Shown: positions 35,793-43,229 of the stretch, in pieces
Layout: every line of letters starts with the position of its first letter
Position numbering within the stretch: position 1 is the first letter of the stretch
Assembly (NCBI RefSeq): GCF_039535475.1
Contig: NZ_BAAAXG010000021.1
Coordinates: forward strand, 10,481-74,480
Direction of reading: 5' to 3'
Source: Streptomyces showdoensis
Lineage (GTDB): Bacteria > Actinomycetota > Actinomycetes > Streptomycetales > Streptomycetaceae
Length of the DNA stretch: 64,000 nt
Notes under the pieces: generated by a model
Told to the model about the DNA's origin: nothing
The model's input: the letters and a program-made list of their open reading frames with translations, nothing else
Databases searched by the model: none
Translations under genes and position numbers: made by a program

Positions 35793-36524
35793 ATGCGAGG
35801 CATCGATGAACTGGTCAATGTGGAAGATCCGGCGTGGCCGGAGCTGCAGGGGGCTCTCAGGGCGAGCTCCGTGCCGGTCCACGTGCTGCCCGGAGACCCC
35901 AGTGAGAGCCGCCGGTGCCTTCTGCAGATGCAGGTCACCGCACGATCGGCGCTGGGCGCATTGGCCTTGCACACCGGCGGATTGCTCGTGGACAACGGGT
36001 GGCTGCGAGTGTTCGGCGGGGGTTCGGGTTCGGTCGAGGGTGGGCGGCTTCCGAGTCTGGCGCAGGTCAACCGCTTCCCCACGGACTTCGATCCCAATTG
36101 GCATCCTGCGACAGGCCTTGTCGTCGGCCACGACATCGTCGGAGGGGTCTTCGCGTTGAACGGTGGCGATCCTGCGGCCGCGGGCCGCCCCGGGGCACCT
36201 GGACAGATGACGTACTTCGCTCCCGACACTCTGGAGTGGGAGGCGATGGAGATGGGCCACTCCGGGTGGGTCTCCTGGCTGCTCTCGGGCAGGCTGGAGA
36301 CCTTCTATGACGGAACGCGCTGGCCCGGCTGGCGCGAGGAGGCCGAAGCCCTGGCTTTCGAGCAGGGCCTGTCCGTGTATCCGTTCCTGTGGTCCGAGGA
36401 AGCTCACGCCGATCTCGCAGCCACGAGTCGGCGACCTGTGCCGATGCGCGAGGTGCTGGGAGTCGCAGCGGACTTCGCCCGCCAGATGGGGCCGTCCGAT
36501 CCGGGGTTCCTGGGCGACCTGTGA
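35793..36524 (+). CDS. DUF2625-family protein (243 aa)
   Basis: ATG at 35793. The protein matches DUF2625 in layout: MRGIDELVNVEDPAWPELQG at the N-terminus, SALGALALHTGGLLVDNGWL, RVFGGGSGSVEGGRLPSLAQ, VVGHDIVGGVFALNGGD, then YFAPDTLEWEAMEMGHSGWV and TFYDGTRWPGWREEAEALAF. Function is unknown; members are soluble and widespread, with an SMI1/KNR4-like look. It appears complete and monocistronic. Confidence 0.82.
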   Translation: MRGIDELVNVEDPAWPELQGALRASSVPVHVLPGDPSESRRCLLQMQVTARSALGALALHTGGLLVDNGWLRVFGGGSGSVEGGRLPSLAQVNRFPTDFDPNWHPATGLVVGHDIVGGVFALNGGDPAAAGRPGAPGQMTYFAPDTLEWEAMEMGHSGWVSWLLSGRLETFYDGTRWPGWREEAEALAFEQGLSVYPFLWSEEAHADLAATSRRPVPMREVLGVAADFARQMGPSDPGFLGDL

Positions 36525-36929
36525 CTGGCTTCGCCGACCGTCCTGGTGCGTCAGCTTAGGCCCGGAGCTGGTCAACTCGGCCGATGTTGTGCGGGCGCGA
36601 TGGGGCGGCGATCACCCCACGGCTTGACGGCTTAACTGCATGAGGTGTCTTTGTACGCGTAGCCGTGCAAGGAGGTCTTCTCTCTCCAGGCCGGGGCGCG
36701 GCCGGCGGGGACCTCCACCGCCGGCCCTACGGCCGCGAGACGCTCTCGCGCAGGGCCCGCAGCCGCTCGATCGTCCCGTCCACGCCCCACACGGCGACCC
36801 CGCGCGCGGCGGTCGACAGGGCGAGGACGGTGGTCTCCTCGTCGTACGACAACCGCCGCCACGCCGCGTCGTCTGCCCGACTGCACCGAGTGCCGCCGCG
36901 AGGTCCAGCTCCGCGGTGAACGGCCCTGA
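36525..36929. other. 400-bp region with a minus-strand coding fragment
   Basis: A minus-strand frame ending at 36727 reads AWRRLSYDEETTVLALSTAA, RGVAVWGVDGTIERLRALRE then SVSRP and a stop. It has good coding character but no start or family, so it is probably the C-terminal remnant of a lost gene. Nothing else was recognised. Confidence 0.4.
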
Positions 36930-36965
36930 CGGTGGCCGCTTGCCCGGCCGGGCAAGCGGCCACCG
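36930..36965 (-). terminator. Perfect 36-bp palindromic hairpin
   Basis: CGGTGGCCGCTTGCCCGG followed by its exact reverse complement, 5 bases after the stop codon of the membrane protein gene at 36970. A strong terminator for the second secreted-protein unit; the first unit also ends in a perfect hairpin (22524). Confidence 0.75.
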
Positions 36966-36969
36966 GGGG

Positions 36970-37254
36970 TCAGCGTGTCCGGGTGGTCCGCCGCCGGGCT
37001 GTCTTCGGCGCGGTCCAGCGCACTGCGCCGAAGACGACCGCGGCGGCCAGGAGCCCGTACGCGGGGTGAAGGAAGGACAGCAGGATGCCGGCGCCCAGGC
37101 CATGGAAAGCAGCCCAAACGTTGGGGTGCTTGAGGATCAGCCGGTCGGTGGCCTGCCGGTCACGGCGGGCGCGCTGGTAGGCCAGGAGGGCGAAGTAGCC
37201 CGCCCAGCAGATCAGCAAGACCGCGTACAGGCCGTCGCTGGGGTTCCAGCGCAT
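36970..37254 (-). CDS. Small membrane protein, candidate partner/immunity protein (94 aa)
   Basis: ATG at 37254, with GGGGG upstream and only 19 bases after the stop of the secreted-protein gene. Two or three transmembrane segments: DGLYAVLLICWAGYFALLAY, then FHGLGAGILLSFLHPAYGLL and LAAAVVFGAVRW, with a basic tail RRRTTRTR. It is not evidently homologous to the 22197-22397 protein but occupies the same position next to the same kind of secreted protein. Confidence 0.7.
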   Translation of the reverse strand: MRWNPSDGLYAVLLICWAGYFALLAYQRARRDRQATDRLILKHPNVWAAFHGLGAGILLSFLHPAYGLLAAAVVFGAVRWTAPKTARRRTTRTR

Positions 37255-37273
37255 CGGACATACCCCCTGGTGA

Positions 37274-37744
37274 TCAGTAGCATCCCTTGGCGGCGCGCTT
37301 CTGGCGTTCCGGCTTCAGCGTCGGGCCGATGATCTTCAGCTTCACGCAGTTGCCCTCCTCGTAGTACCGGCCCGCCGCGATCGCGATGCCGCCGGCCTGG
37401 GCCGCGATCGGCATGCAGATACCGCCGGCGGCCGAGCACACAGCCGCCCCGAGAGCGACGATGTACCCCGCGTCCCGGGCGTTACGTGTCTCGTTGCGGT
37501 TCAGATACAGCGTCCCGGTCACGATCCCCCAGTTGAACTCCCAGTACGGAGTGATCTGAGGCGTCCCGCCAGGACCCGGAGCGGGCCCGGACGCCTCCCA
37601 CAGCGCCCCCTCAGGCAGTGCCCCCGGAGCAGACGAGGCCGGGGAGCCGGCGTCGGCCAACGCTGCCGGGGCAGCCCCCAGCAGGAGCGCCCCCGCAGTG
37701 GCCGCAGAGACCGCTGCGCAGAGGATGCGTCGGATTCGGTTCAT
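37274..37744 (-). CDS. Secreted Gly/Ala-rich protein, candidate bacteriocin-like effector
   Basis: ATG at 37744 after GAGGAG. The 156-residue precursor has a clear Sec signal peptide (RRILCAAVSAATAGALLLGA, likely cleavage after ALA). The mature region contains TPYWEFNWGIVTGTLYLNRN, ETRNARDAG, a Gly/Ala/Cys-rich hydrophobic stretch (YIVALGAAVCSAAGGICMPI, AAQAGGIAIAAGRYY), then NCVKLKIIG and a basic tail ending KRAAKGCY. Compared with the 21643-22197 product, both share strand-x-L-[S/N]-[K/R]-x-x-[A/T], a small-residue hydrophobic core, a Cys followed by alternating Lys/hydrophobic residues, and a final G-x-x-[K/G]-C-Y. Membrane activity is inferred. Confidence 0.72.
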   Translation of the reverse strand: MNRIRRILCAAVSAATAGALLLGAAPAALADAGSPASSAPGALPEGALWEASGPAPGPGGTPQITPYWEFNWGIVTGTLYLNRNETRNARDAGYIVALGAAVCSAAGGICMPIAAQAGGIAIAAGRYYEEGNCVKLKIIGPTLKPERQKRAAKGCY

Positions 37745-37839
37745 GTCTGGAGCTCCTCGTCGTAGGCGAAACGGACAGGTCGCGACCCGTACCCGTAGTG
37801 ACGGCCCGTCAGCAACCTCGCTCCAGAACAAGATCATGT

Positions 37840-38020
37840 GAGGTTCGGTCGTGATGTCACTGGGATGTTCGGCGTTCTACGTCACTGACGTGTAGACGTG
37901 TTCGTGCTGTTCAAGGGCTGCTAGATCGGTTGATCATGGTGGCAGTTCTCCGAGCGTTGCAGTGACGTGAAGCCGTATCGGCTGGTGTCACGTTCGCCGA
38001 ACCTCCTTTGTGATTACGGC
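37840..38020. other. Cluster of repeated TTCGGCG / ACGTCAC-type motifs
   Basis: GGTTCGGTCGTGATGTCAC (37852), TGTTCGGCGTTCTACGTCAC (37865), GCAGTGACGTGAAG (37958) and GTGTCACGTTCGCCGAACC (37987) are related in direct and inverted orientation. They lie upstream of the TnsB-like gene. Transposons of the Mu/Tn7/Tn5053 kind carry several transposase-binding repeats at their ends, so this could be a left end; the match is by eye only. The rest of the interval to 38336 holds no gene. Confidence 0.35.
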
Positions 38021-38336
38021 CTTGTCGCTTGGGGGGCTTCTTCCGCTGGAGATGGGCGCCTTCGGGCTGTGGACTGCGCTTGCGGTTCCTTGCTCCGCCC
38101 GGCGTGCTTTACGTAGCGCGTGCGGCGAGGGGGTGGGAGTGAAACGGATGGGTGTCACCCGTCGTGGTGATCGGCCGGGTGGTTGCCTGTGGTGCCGGAT
38201 CTAGTCTCACGTCAGGCACATCTTTCGCTCGGTCGCCTGGCTGGACTTCGCTATCTTGCAACGCCGTTAACTGCTGGAGGCTGTACGTGATCACCATGCC
38301 GTTATCCGCCCGCCCGCTTTACGGCTGCCGGCACCG

Positions 38337-39929
38337 GTGACGAGAGGGGATGTCGCCCCGGAGGCTGCGGAGGCGGGCTTGGGGCGGCATCGGGACGAGT
38401 TGCGGCCCGCTGCGGTGGCCCGGTTGCTGCAGCTGCGTGGGGCGGGGGAGCTGAGGACGGCGCATGTACGGCTGGTCGCCGAGTCAGTGGACGTCAGCGT
38501 GCGGCAGGTGTGGCGCTGGCTGGCCCGCGCGGAGGAGACGGGTAGCACGGAGAAGCCGGAGCGCAGGCGGTTCCGTATCACTGAGGAGATCATCGAAGTC
38601 CTCGCCGACCACCAGGGCAATGTGAAACGCGCTCACGAGTACCTGGTGCGCGTGGCCGAGGCGGCGGGGGAGAAGCCGGTCGGTCTGACCACGCTGCACG
38701 ACGCGATCGCCCGTGACCTGGACCCTGGTTTCATGGCGGGTCTGCGGGAGGGGATTCCGGCCGCCCGCGGCTTCGACCCCGCCTTCCATCGCCCGGCGGT
38801 GGCCCGGAACCAGGTGTGGGAGGGGGATCACAAGCAGGCTCCGCTCGTCGTGATGATGCCCGACAAGAAGCTGTCGAAGGTGTGGGTGACCTGGTTCGAG
38901 GACCGCGGTACCAGCTATGTGATGGGCTGGGCGGTCACCGCCGGCAGTGCGCACCGCGGCTCGGTCCTGGCGGCGGTGCGGGCTTCGGTCCTGCGGGAGG
39001 ATCCTTACGGGCCGGCCGGGGGACTGCCGCACCTGGTACGGGTCGACGGCGGTGCCGACTTCCTGTCCAAGACAGTCCGGCGGGCCTTCGGCCTGCTCGG
39101 TGTCCCTGCACACCGGGTGCGCAGCGCCCGCCACAAGGGCGGTGTCGAGCGGCTGAACCGAACCGGCGTGACCCGCTTCTTCGCCGACCTGCCCCGCTAC
39201 ACCAAGGCGCCCCTGCTCGATCACCGCCGCCGTGTCGGCGAGACGGACCCGCCGTTGACCTTCGAGGCATTCGTGGAGCTCCTGGGGGAGTGGGTCACCG
39301 AGCACAACACCCAGCACGTGGTGAAGCGCACCGGGCTGACGCCGCTGGAGGCGTGGCTGGCCGACCCGACCGAGATCCGTCCCGAGCCCACCCCGGCCGA
39401 GCTGCGCGCGTTCATGCTGGAGAGTGATCACCGGCTTCGGAAGATCACCAGCCACGGGGTGGAGTTCGCGGGCCGCTGCTACATGCCGGAAAACGGTGTG
39501 GGCCGCATCGGGGTCGAGGTACGGGTGCGGTGGATGCCGCACCACAGCCACGAGATCGACCTGTACACCTTCCGCGGGGACCGCTACCTGGGCCGGGCGT
39601 TCCTCAGTGACGAGGCCACGAAGGAGCTGCGCGCCAAGGTCCTTGCCGACCGCCGGGAGCACAGCGCTGAGCTGCGCCGGGCCCTCAAGCGCTCCGGTGA
39701 GCGCAGGCACGACCGTTATCTGCCGGCTACCGAACCCCAACTGCCTGTCTCTGCGACCCGCATGACCAAGGAAGAGGCGCTCGCCGAACTCGCGGGCCCC
39801 AGCCGGTCAGCGCCTGCCGCGCCTCGCCGGCGCGTGGAGCCGTATCAGCCTTTGACGCCCGTCCCAGCCGGCTGGGTGCGCCCCGGCCAGGCCACTGCCC
39901 CCGCCGATCCGTCTTCGGAGGACGCATGA
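38337..39929 (+). CDS. Mu/TnsB/TniA-type DDE transposase
   Basis: GTG at 38337, 530 residues. An N-terminal HTH (about 40-66, HVRLVAESVDVSVRQVWRWL) is followed by the rve/RNase-H-like catalytic core with D164 (NQVWEGDHKQAP), D237 (LVRVDGGADFLSKTV) and E271 (RHKGGVERLNRTG), the D,D-35-E spacing of this superfamily. A Mu-type C-terminal beta-barrel is visible around 370-430 (ITSHGVEFAGRCYMPENGVG, GVEVRVRWMPHHSHEIDLYT). The C-terminal tail is Pro/Ala-rich. Its stop overlaps the start of an ATPase gene by four bases (ATGA), the gene order of TnsB-TnsC or TniA-TniB. It should catalyse strand transfer of an element whose ends are unproven. Confidence 0.9.
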   Translation: MTRGDVAPEAAEAGLGRHRDELRPAAVARLLQLRGAGELRTAHVRLVAESVDVSVRQVWRWLARAEETGSTEKPERRRFRITEEIIEVLADHQGNVKRAHEYLVRVAEAAGEKPVGLTTLHDAIARDLDPGFMAGLREGIPAARGFDPAFHRPAVARNQVWEGDHKQAPLVVMMPDKKLSKVWVTWFEDRGTSYVMGWAVTAGSAHRGSVLAAVRASVLREDPYGPAGGLPHLVRVDGGADFLSKTVRRAFGLLGVPAHRVRSARHKGGVERLNRTGVTRFFADLPRYTKAPLLDHRRRVGETDPPLTFEAFVELLGEWVTEHNTQHVVKRTGLTPLEAWLADPTEIRPEPTPAELRAFMLESDHRLRKITSHGVEFAGRCYMPENGVGRIGVEVRVRWMPHHSHEIDLYTFRGDRYLGRAFLSDEATKELRAKVLADRREHSAELRRALKRSGERRHDRYLPATEPQLPVSATRMTKEEALAELAGPSRSAPAAPRRRVEPYQPLTPVPAGWVRPGQATAPADPSSEDA

Positions 39930-40723
39930 CCACCACCGCCGCCACTTCTGCCGCGCCGCCCGAGTCGGGGCCGCCGCGCCGTCCGGATCTGCGCCCGCAG
40001 TTCTTCCTCGGCCTTAAGGACTCCTCACTGGTCGCCACCGACACGCTGCTGCAGATCAAGGACACCGTCGTCGACACCGTCGAATCGCGGGCCATGTCGG
40101 TGATCTACGGCGACGCGGGGCTGGGGAAGAGTTTCGGCACCCGGGCCACGATCCAGGAGATGAACCCAGATCTGATCCTCCCGCTGGACTTCGCTCGTTC
40201 CCGCCCGGGGCCGAAGGACCTGCGCGAGGAACTGTTCCACCAGATGAATCTGTCCTGCAAGATGCCGGGGACGCCGACCGCGTTCGACAAGCTGCTGCGC
40301 GAGACGCTGCCCCGGCGCCCGTATGTGATCGTGTGTGACGAGGCCCAGCAGTACCGGCGGGAGAACTTCGAGTTCCTGCGCAAGCTGTGGGACACCTGCG
40401 ATCCCAAGCCTGCCATCGTCTTCGTCGGAGGCCGAGAGGCGTACGAGACGCTGCAGAGCGACCCGGCGCTGGCCTCGCGGATCTATATCCGCCTGGAGAT
40501 TCCGGCGATGAGGGAGGACGAGGTCCTCAAGGTCGTGCCCGACTCCCACCCGGTATGGAAAGGCGTACAGGAGGCGTTGCTGAAGCGGGTCGACACCCAG
40601 TACGCGCTCGGGTCCTTCCGTGAGTGGGCGAAGGTCACCAAGCACGTGATCAAAGGCATGGAGCACTTCAAGGCCGACAACGTCGACGACCGCATCGTGG
40701 ACTGGGCCCTGAACCGTTGCTGA
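39926..40723 (+). CDS. TnsC/TniB/MuB-like AAA ATPase
   Basis: ATG at 39926 within the ATGA overlap; 265 residues. The Walker A motif (YGDAGLGKSFGTR, about 61-73) and Walker B (RPYVIVCDEAQQYRRENFEF, acidic pair about 138-139) are clear, with sensor-like IVFVGGREAYETLQSD. It matches the target-selection ATPases that pair with Mu/TnsB-type transposases and bind DNA as filaments, delivering the transposase to target DNA. The C-terminal helical part (SFREWAKVTKHVIKGMEHFK) is typical for the family. A zinc-binding N-terminus is not evident. Confidence 0.88.
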   Translation: MTTTAATSAAPPESGPPRRPDLRPQFFLGLKDSSLVATDTLLQIKDTVVDTVESRAMSVIYGDAGLGKSFGTRATIQEMNPDLILPLDFARSRPGPKDLREELFHQMNLSCKMPGTPTAFDKLLRETLPRRPYVIVCDEAQQYRRENFEFLRKLWDTCDPKPAIVFVGGREAYETLQSDPALASRIYIRLEIPAMREDEVLKVVPDSHPVWKGVQEALLKRVDTQYALGSFREWAKVTKHVIKGMEHFKADNVDDRIVDWALNRC

Positions 40724-41535
40724 CCACTGCGCTGGCTGTTCAGAGTGCCGCCGCTGCGCCGGACCTCTTCGATGCGATGGGACACGCTGCCCCGACAGGT
40801 CTGCACTTCCTTGGCACCCCAGGTCTGCGCACGTTGCTCACCCCGGGCCTGCTTGCCGTGGGCGATGCGCTCGCCGACGCCTACGCCAAGGGCCGGTTCG
40901 TGTGCGTGCTGGGACAGGCCGGGGTCGGCAAGACCTTCGCCGTCCACACTGCCGCACGCCGCCTCGGCGAGCTGCTGCCCCTGGACCTTCGTGCTCAGCC
41001 GTCACCGGCAGACCTGCGTGACGCCCTCCACGAGGCACTGAGGCTCCCCGGCCAGGCGCCTGCCGACCCCGCCCCTGCCGACACGCTGATCCGCCGCGCC
41101 CTCGCGCAGGGGCCGCGGATTGTCGTGGTCGAGGACGCCCACCGGCTGTCACCGTCGTGCTGGGAGTATCTGCGATTCCTGCACGACGAGCTCTCCCAGG
41201 GGCTGTGCGTGGTCCTGACCGCCCCGGCGTGCGGCGAACGCTTCCTGCGTGCCCAGCGGATGCTCGCCACCCGCACGACGAGCTGGCTCTGTGTGCAGCC
41301 GCTCACCCGCGACCGCATTCCGCAGGCGGTTCCCGCCTTGCATGCGCTGTGGCAGGGCGTCGCGCCCGGTGACCTCGACGCACTCGACGCCCGATGTGCC
41401 GGCGGCGTGCTGCGCCGGTGGGCTGTGCTGACCCGGCACACCCAGCGGGCGATGGCCGCCCACGGGGCGAAGAAGCCAGACCGGGTCATGCTGCAGGCTG
41501 TGGCCGACCGAGCCGACGGCGGACGGCGCCCGTGA
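40717..41535 (+). CDS. Second P-loop ATPase of the transposition module
   Basis: The TTG at 40717 overlaps the previous gene's end; ATG at 40777 is the alternative start. About 272 residues. Walker A is RFVCVLGQAGVGKTFAVHTA and Walker B is GPRIVVVEDAHRLSPSCWEY, followed by GLCVVLTAPACGERFLRAQR. It resembles TniB/MuB-like ATPases but differs strongly from the first ATPase, so it is a paralogous or heteromeric partner rather than a recent duplicate. Two distinct ATPases in one Mu/Tn7-like operon are unusual. Its end overlaps the next start (GTGA). Confidence 0.78.
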   Translation: MLTTALAVQSAAAAPDLFDAMGHAAPTGLHFLGTPGLRTLLTPGLLAVGDALADAYAKGRFVCVLGQAGVGKTFAVHTAARRLGELLPLDLRAQPSPADLRDALHEALRLPGQAPADPAPADTLIRRALAQGPRIVVVEDAHRLSPSCWEYLRFLHDELSQGLCVVLTAPACGERFLRAQRMLATRTTSWLCVQPLTRDRIPQAVPALHALWQGVAPGDLDALDARCAGGVLRRWAVLTRHTQRAMAAHGAKKPDRVMLQAVADRADGGRRP

Positions 41536-42968
41536 CCGCACCCAAGTTCAGCAGCATCGCCCGGACGAGGGCGGAAAGCCGGCCGATGCCGGCGACTTCT
41601 GTGAAGCGGCCGGTCCGACTCCTCCTGGACACCGACGACGACCACGCGGTCGACCGGTCCGCCCACCAGTGGGCGGACCCCGCCCGCCGACGCATCACCG
41701 TCGAACCCACCCCGCACACCACCAGCCCGGCCCACCTCGCACTGGACGTCTTGCGCGCCATGGGCCGTGAAGGGTACTTCCGCCCGGAGGCGGAGCGAAT
41801 GTCCACCAACCCGGCCTGGCGCGCGGTGACCTGCTGGACCCTGACCACCGGCATACGCGACGTCATCGTGCTGCGTGCTCACCGCCTGAGTGCTGAACGC
41901 CTGCGCCGGCTGGCCGTCTGGGTGGCACAGACCGGCATCCGCCTCACGCTCCTGGCGCACACCCCGCAGCGGGATGGCGAGCGGAGCCTGCTCGAGCACC
42001 TCACAGCCGCCGGTCTCGACCCCCAGGTGGCCGCACGCGGCACGACCTGTGTCCTCGACGCGATCGGCCCGGCCGCCGGCCGGCGCACCGGCTCCCCACC
42101 GCACGATCACACCTACCGGCTACCGCCGTTGCCGCACAGCCCGGTGCCCGTCTTCCGCGAGGACTGCCGGCGCCGCCTGAACCCAGCCGACTTCGCCCAC
42201 ACCGACGGCCAATACCGCGCCGGCTACGCAGCCGCCCGCACCTGGCTGGCCCGGACCCAGCCACCCCGCCCCGAGAACACCCCGACCACCAGCCGCCGCG
42301 ACGAGCGCACCCCTTTCAGCCTCCAGCAGACAGAAGCCCTGAGGCTGTTCCTTGCCCGCCTGACCGTCTCAAGCCCCAGCCCCCAGCACACCCTGGCCCG
42401 CGTCCGAGGAGCCCAGGCAGGCTTCCTCTCCCGCTCCACTCTGCTCGACGTACCCCACGACCTCACCACCCGCACAGGCCCCGGCATCACCACCAAGCCC
42501 CTCACCCCGCAAACCGTGCACACGATCACCACGCGCCTGCCCAACCCCCTGCGCGCCGCCGCGATCGCCGCCCTGCTGTTCACCGGCACAGACACCTCGC
42601 TGCTCTCCATGACCCAGACCGCAGGCATCGAACACGCCCACAGCACCTTGGCCATCGACCGCGACTCCCGCATCAACATCGGCGAACCACCCGGCCCCCG
42701 CCACATGTACGCCGTCCCACCCCGCGCACGCCCCCTGCTGCAGACAGCCGTCGCATTCCGCCGCCGCACCCCGCGCACCTACGACCACCACGGCCTGTTC
42801 GCGAACTGTTTCGGCACCACCCCACGCTTCGAGGCCCTCATCGCCGACGTCGGCCTCCCGATCCCCGCCCTGGCCCGCCACGCCGGGGACGATTGGCACA
42901 CCGCCACCCACGCCTGGCATCTGCACACCCCCGCGCCGCGCACTTCTGACTTCCCTGCGCCCTTTTGA
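41532..42968 (+). CDS. Unrecognised fourth protein of the transposition module (478 aa)
   Basis: GTG at 41532 overlaps the upstream stop by four bases. It occupies the place where TniQ or TnsD would stand, but the zinc-finger cysteines and N-terminal L-P-x-R-P-x-P pattern of TniQ are not seen. The N-terminal part (VRLLLDTDDDHAVDRSAHQW) precedes a middle region (LRRLAVWVAQTGIRLTLLAH). The C-terminal half, NPLRAAAIAALLFTGTDTSL then LSMTQTAGIEHAH and HAGDDWHTATHAWHLH, loosely recalls a tyrosine-recombinase core with its catalytic residues not evident. Possible target-site factor; function unknown. Confidence 0.6.
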   Translation: MTAPKFSSIARTRAESRPMPATSVKRPVRLLLDTDDDHAVDRSAHQWADPARRRITVEPTPHTTSPAHLALDVLRAMGREGYFRPEAERMSTNPAWRAVTCWTLTTGIRDVIVLRAHRLSAERLRRLAVWVAQTGIRLTLLAHTPQRDGERSLLEHLTAAGLDPQVAARGTTCVLDAIGPAAGRRTGSPPHDHTYRLPPLPHSPVPVFREDCRRRLNPADFAHTDGQYRAGYAAARTWLARTQPPRPENTPTTSRRDERTPFSLQQTEALRLFLARLTVSSPSPQHTLARVRGAQAGFLSRSTLLDVPHDLTTRTGPGITTKPLTPQTVHTITTRLPNPLRAAAIAALLFTGTDTSLLSMTQTAGIEHAHSTLAIDRDSRINIGEPPGPRHMYAVPPRARPLLQTAVAFRRRTPRTYDHHGLFANCFGTTPRFEALIADVGLPIPALARHAGDDWHTATHAWHLHTPAPRTSDFPAPF

Positions 42969-43195
42969 AAGTCCTCGGGTGACCGAGCCCCGACGCTCCG
43001 CCCGTCCACAACCGCAGTGTGTGCCTTCGTCAGTGGACTGCACAGGGCCCTCCGGCTTACCGGGCAACGTCGCAGCACCCGGGGTTCTCGCCGGGGGACC
43101 GCCGCTGACGGCGCTCGTCGGTCTGTGCTCGTTGTTGTGGTGCAGCCGGGACGGCGTGCCCGCCTGGGTCACCCGGAAGGGGGTAAAGCAAAGGC

Positions 43196-43220
43196 TAAAT
43201 CTGTAGGTAAATCTGTTAGG
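43196..43220 (+). promoter_or_regulatory. Tandem direct repeat just upstream of tap
   Basis: TAAATCTGTAGG (43196-43207) is followed at once by TAAATCTGTTAGG (43208-43220), ten bases before the tap start codon at 43230. AT-rich in GC-rich surroundings, so a likely promoter/operator, possibly for Tap autoregulation through its own HTH. Confidence 0.5.
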
Positions 43221-43229
43221 TTCTGGGGT

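Noticed and set aside
39926..41535. The two ATPases as a recent gene duplication
   Set aside because: Their Walker regions and flanks differ strongly (GDAGLGKS versus GQAGVGKT, little similarity elsewhere), so they are separate family members.
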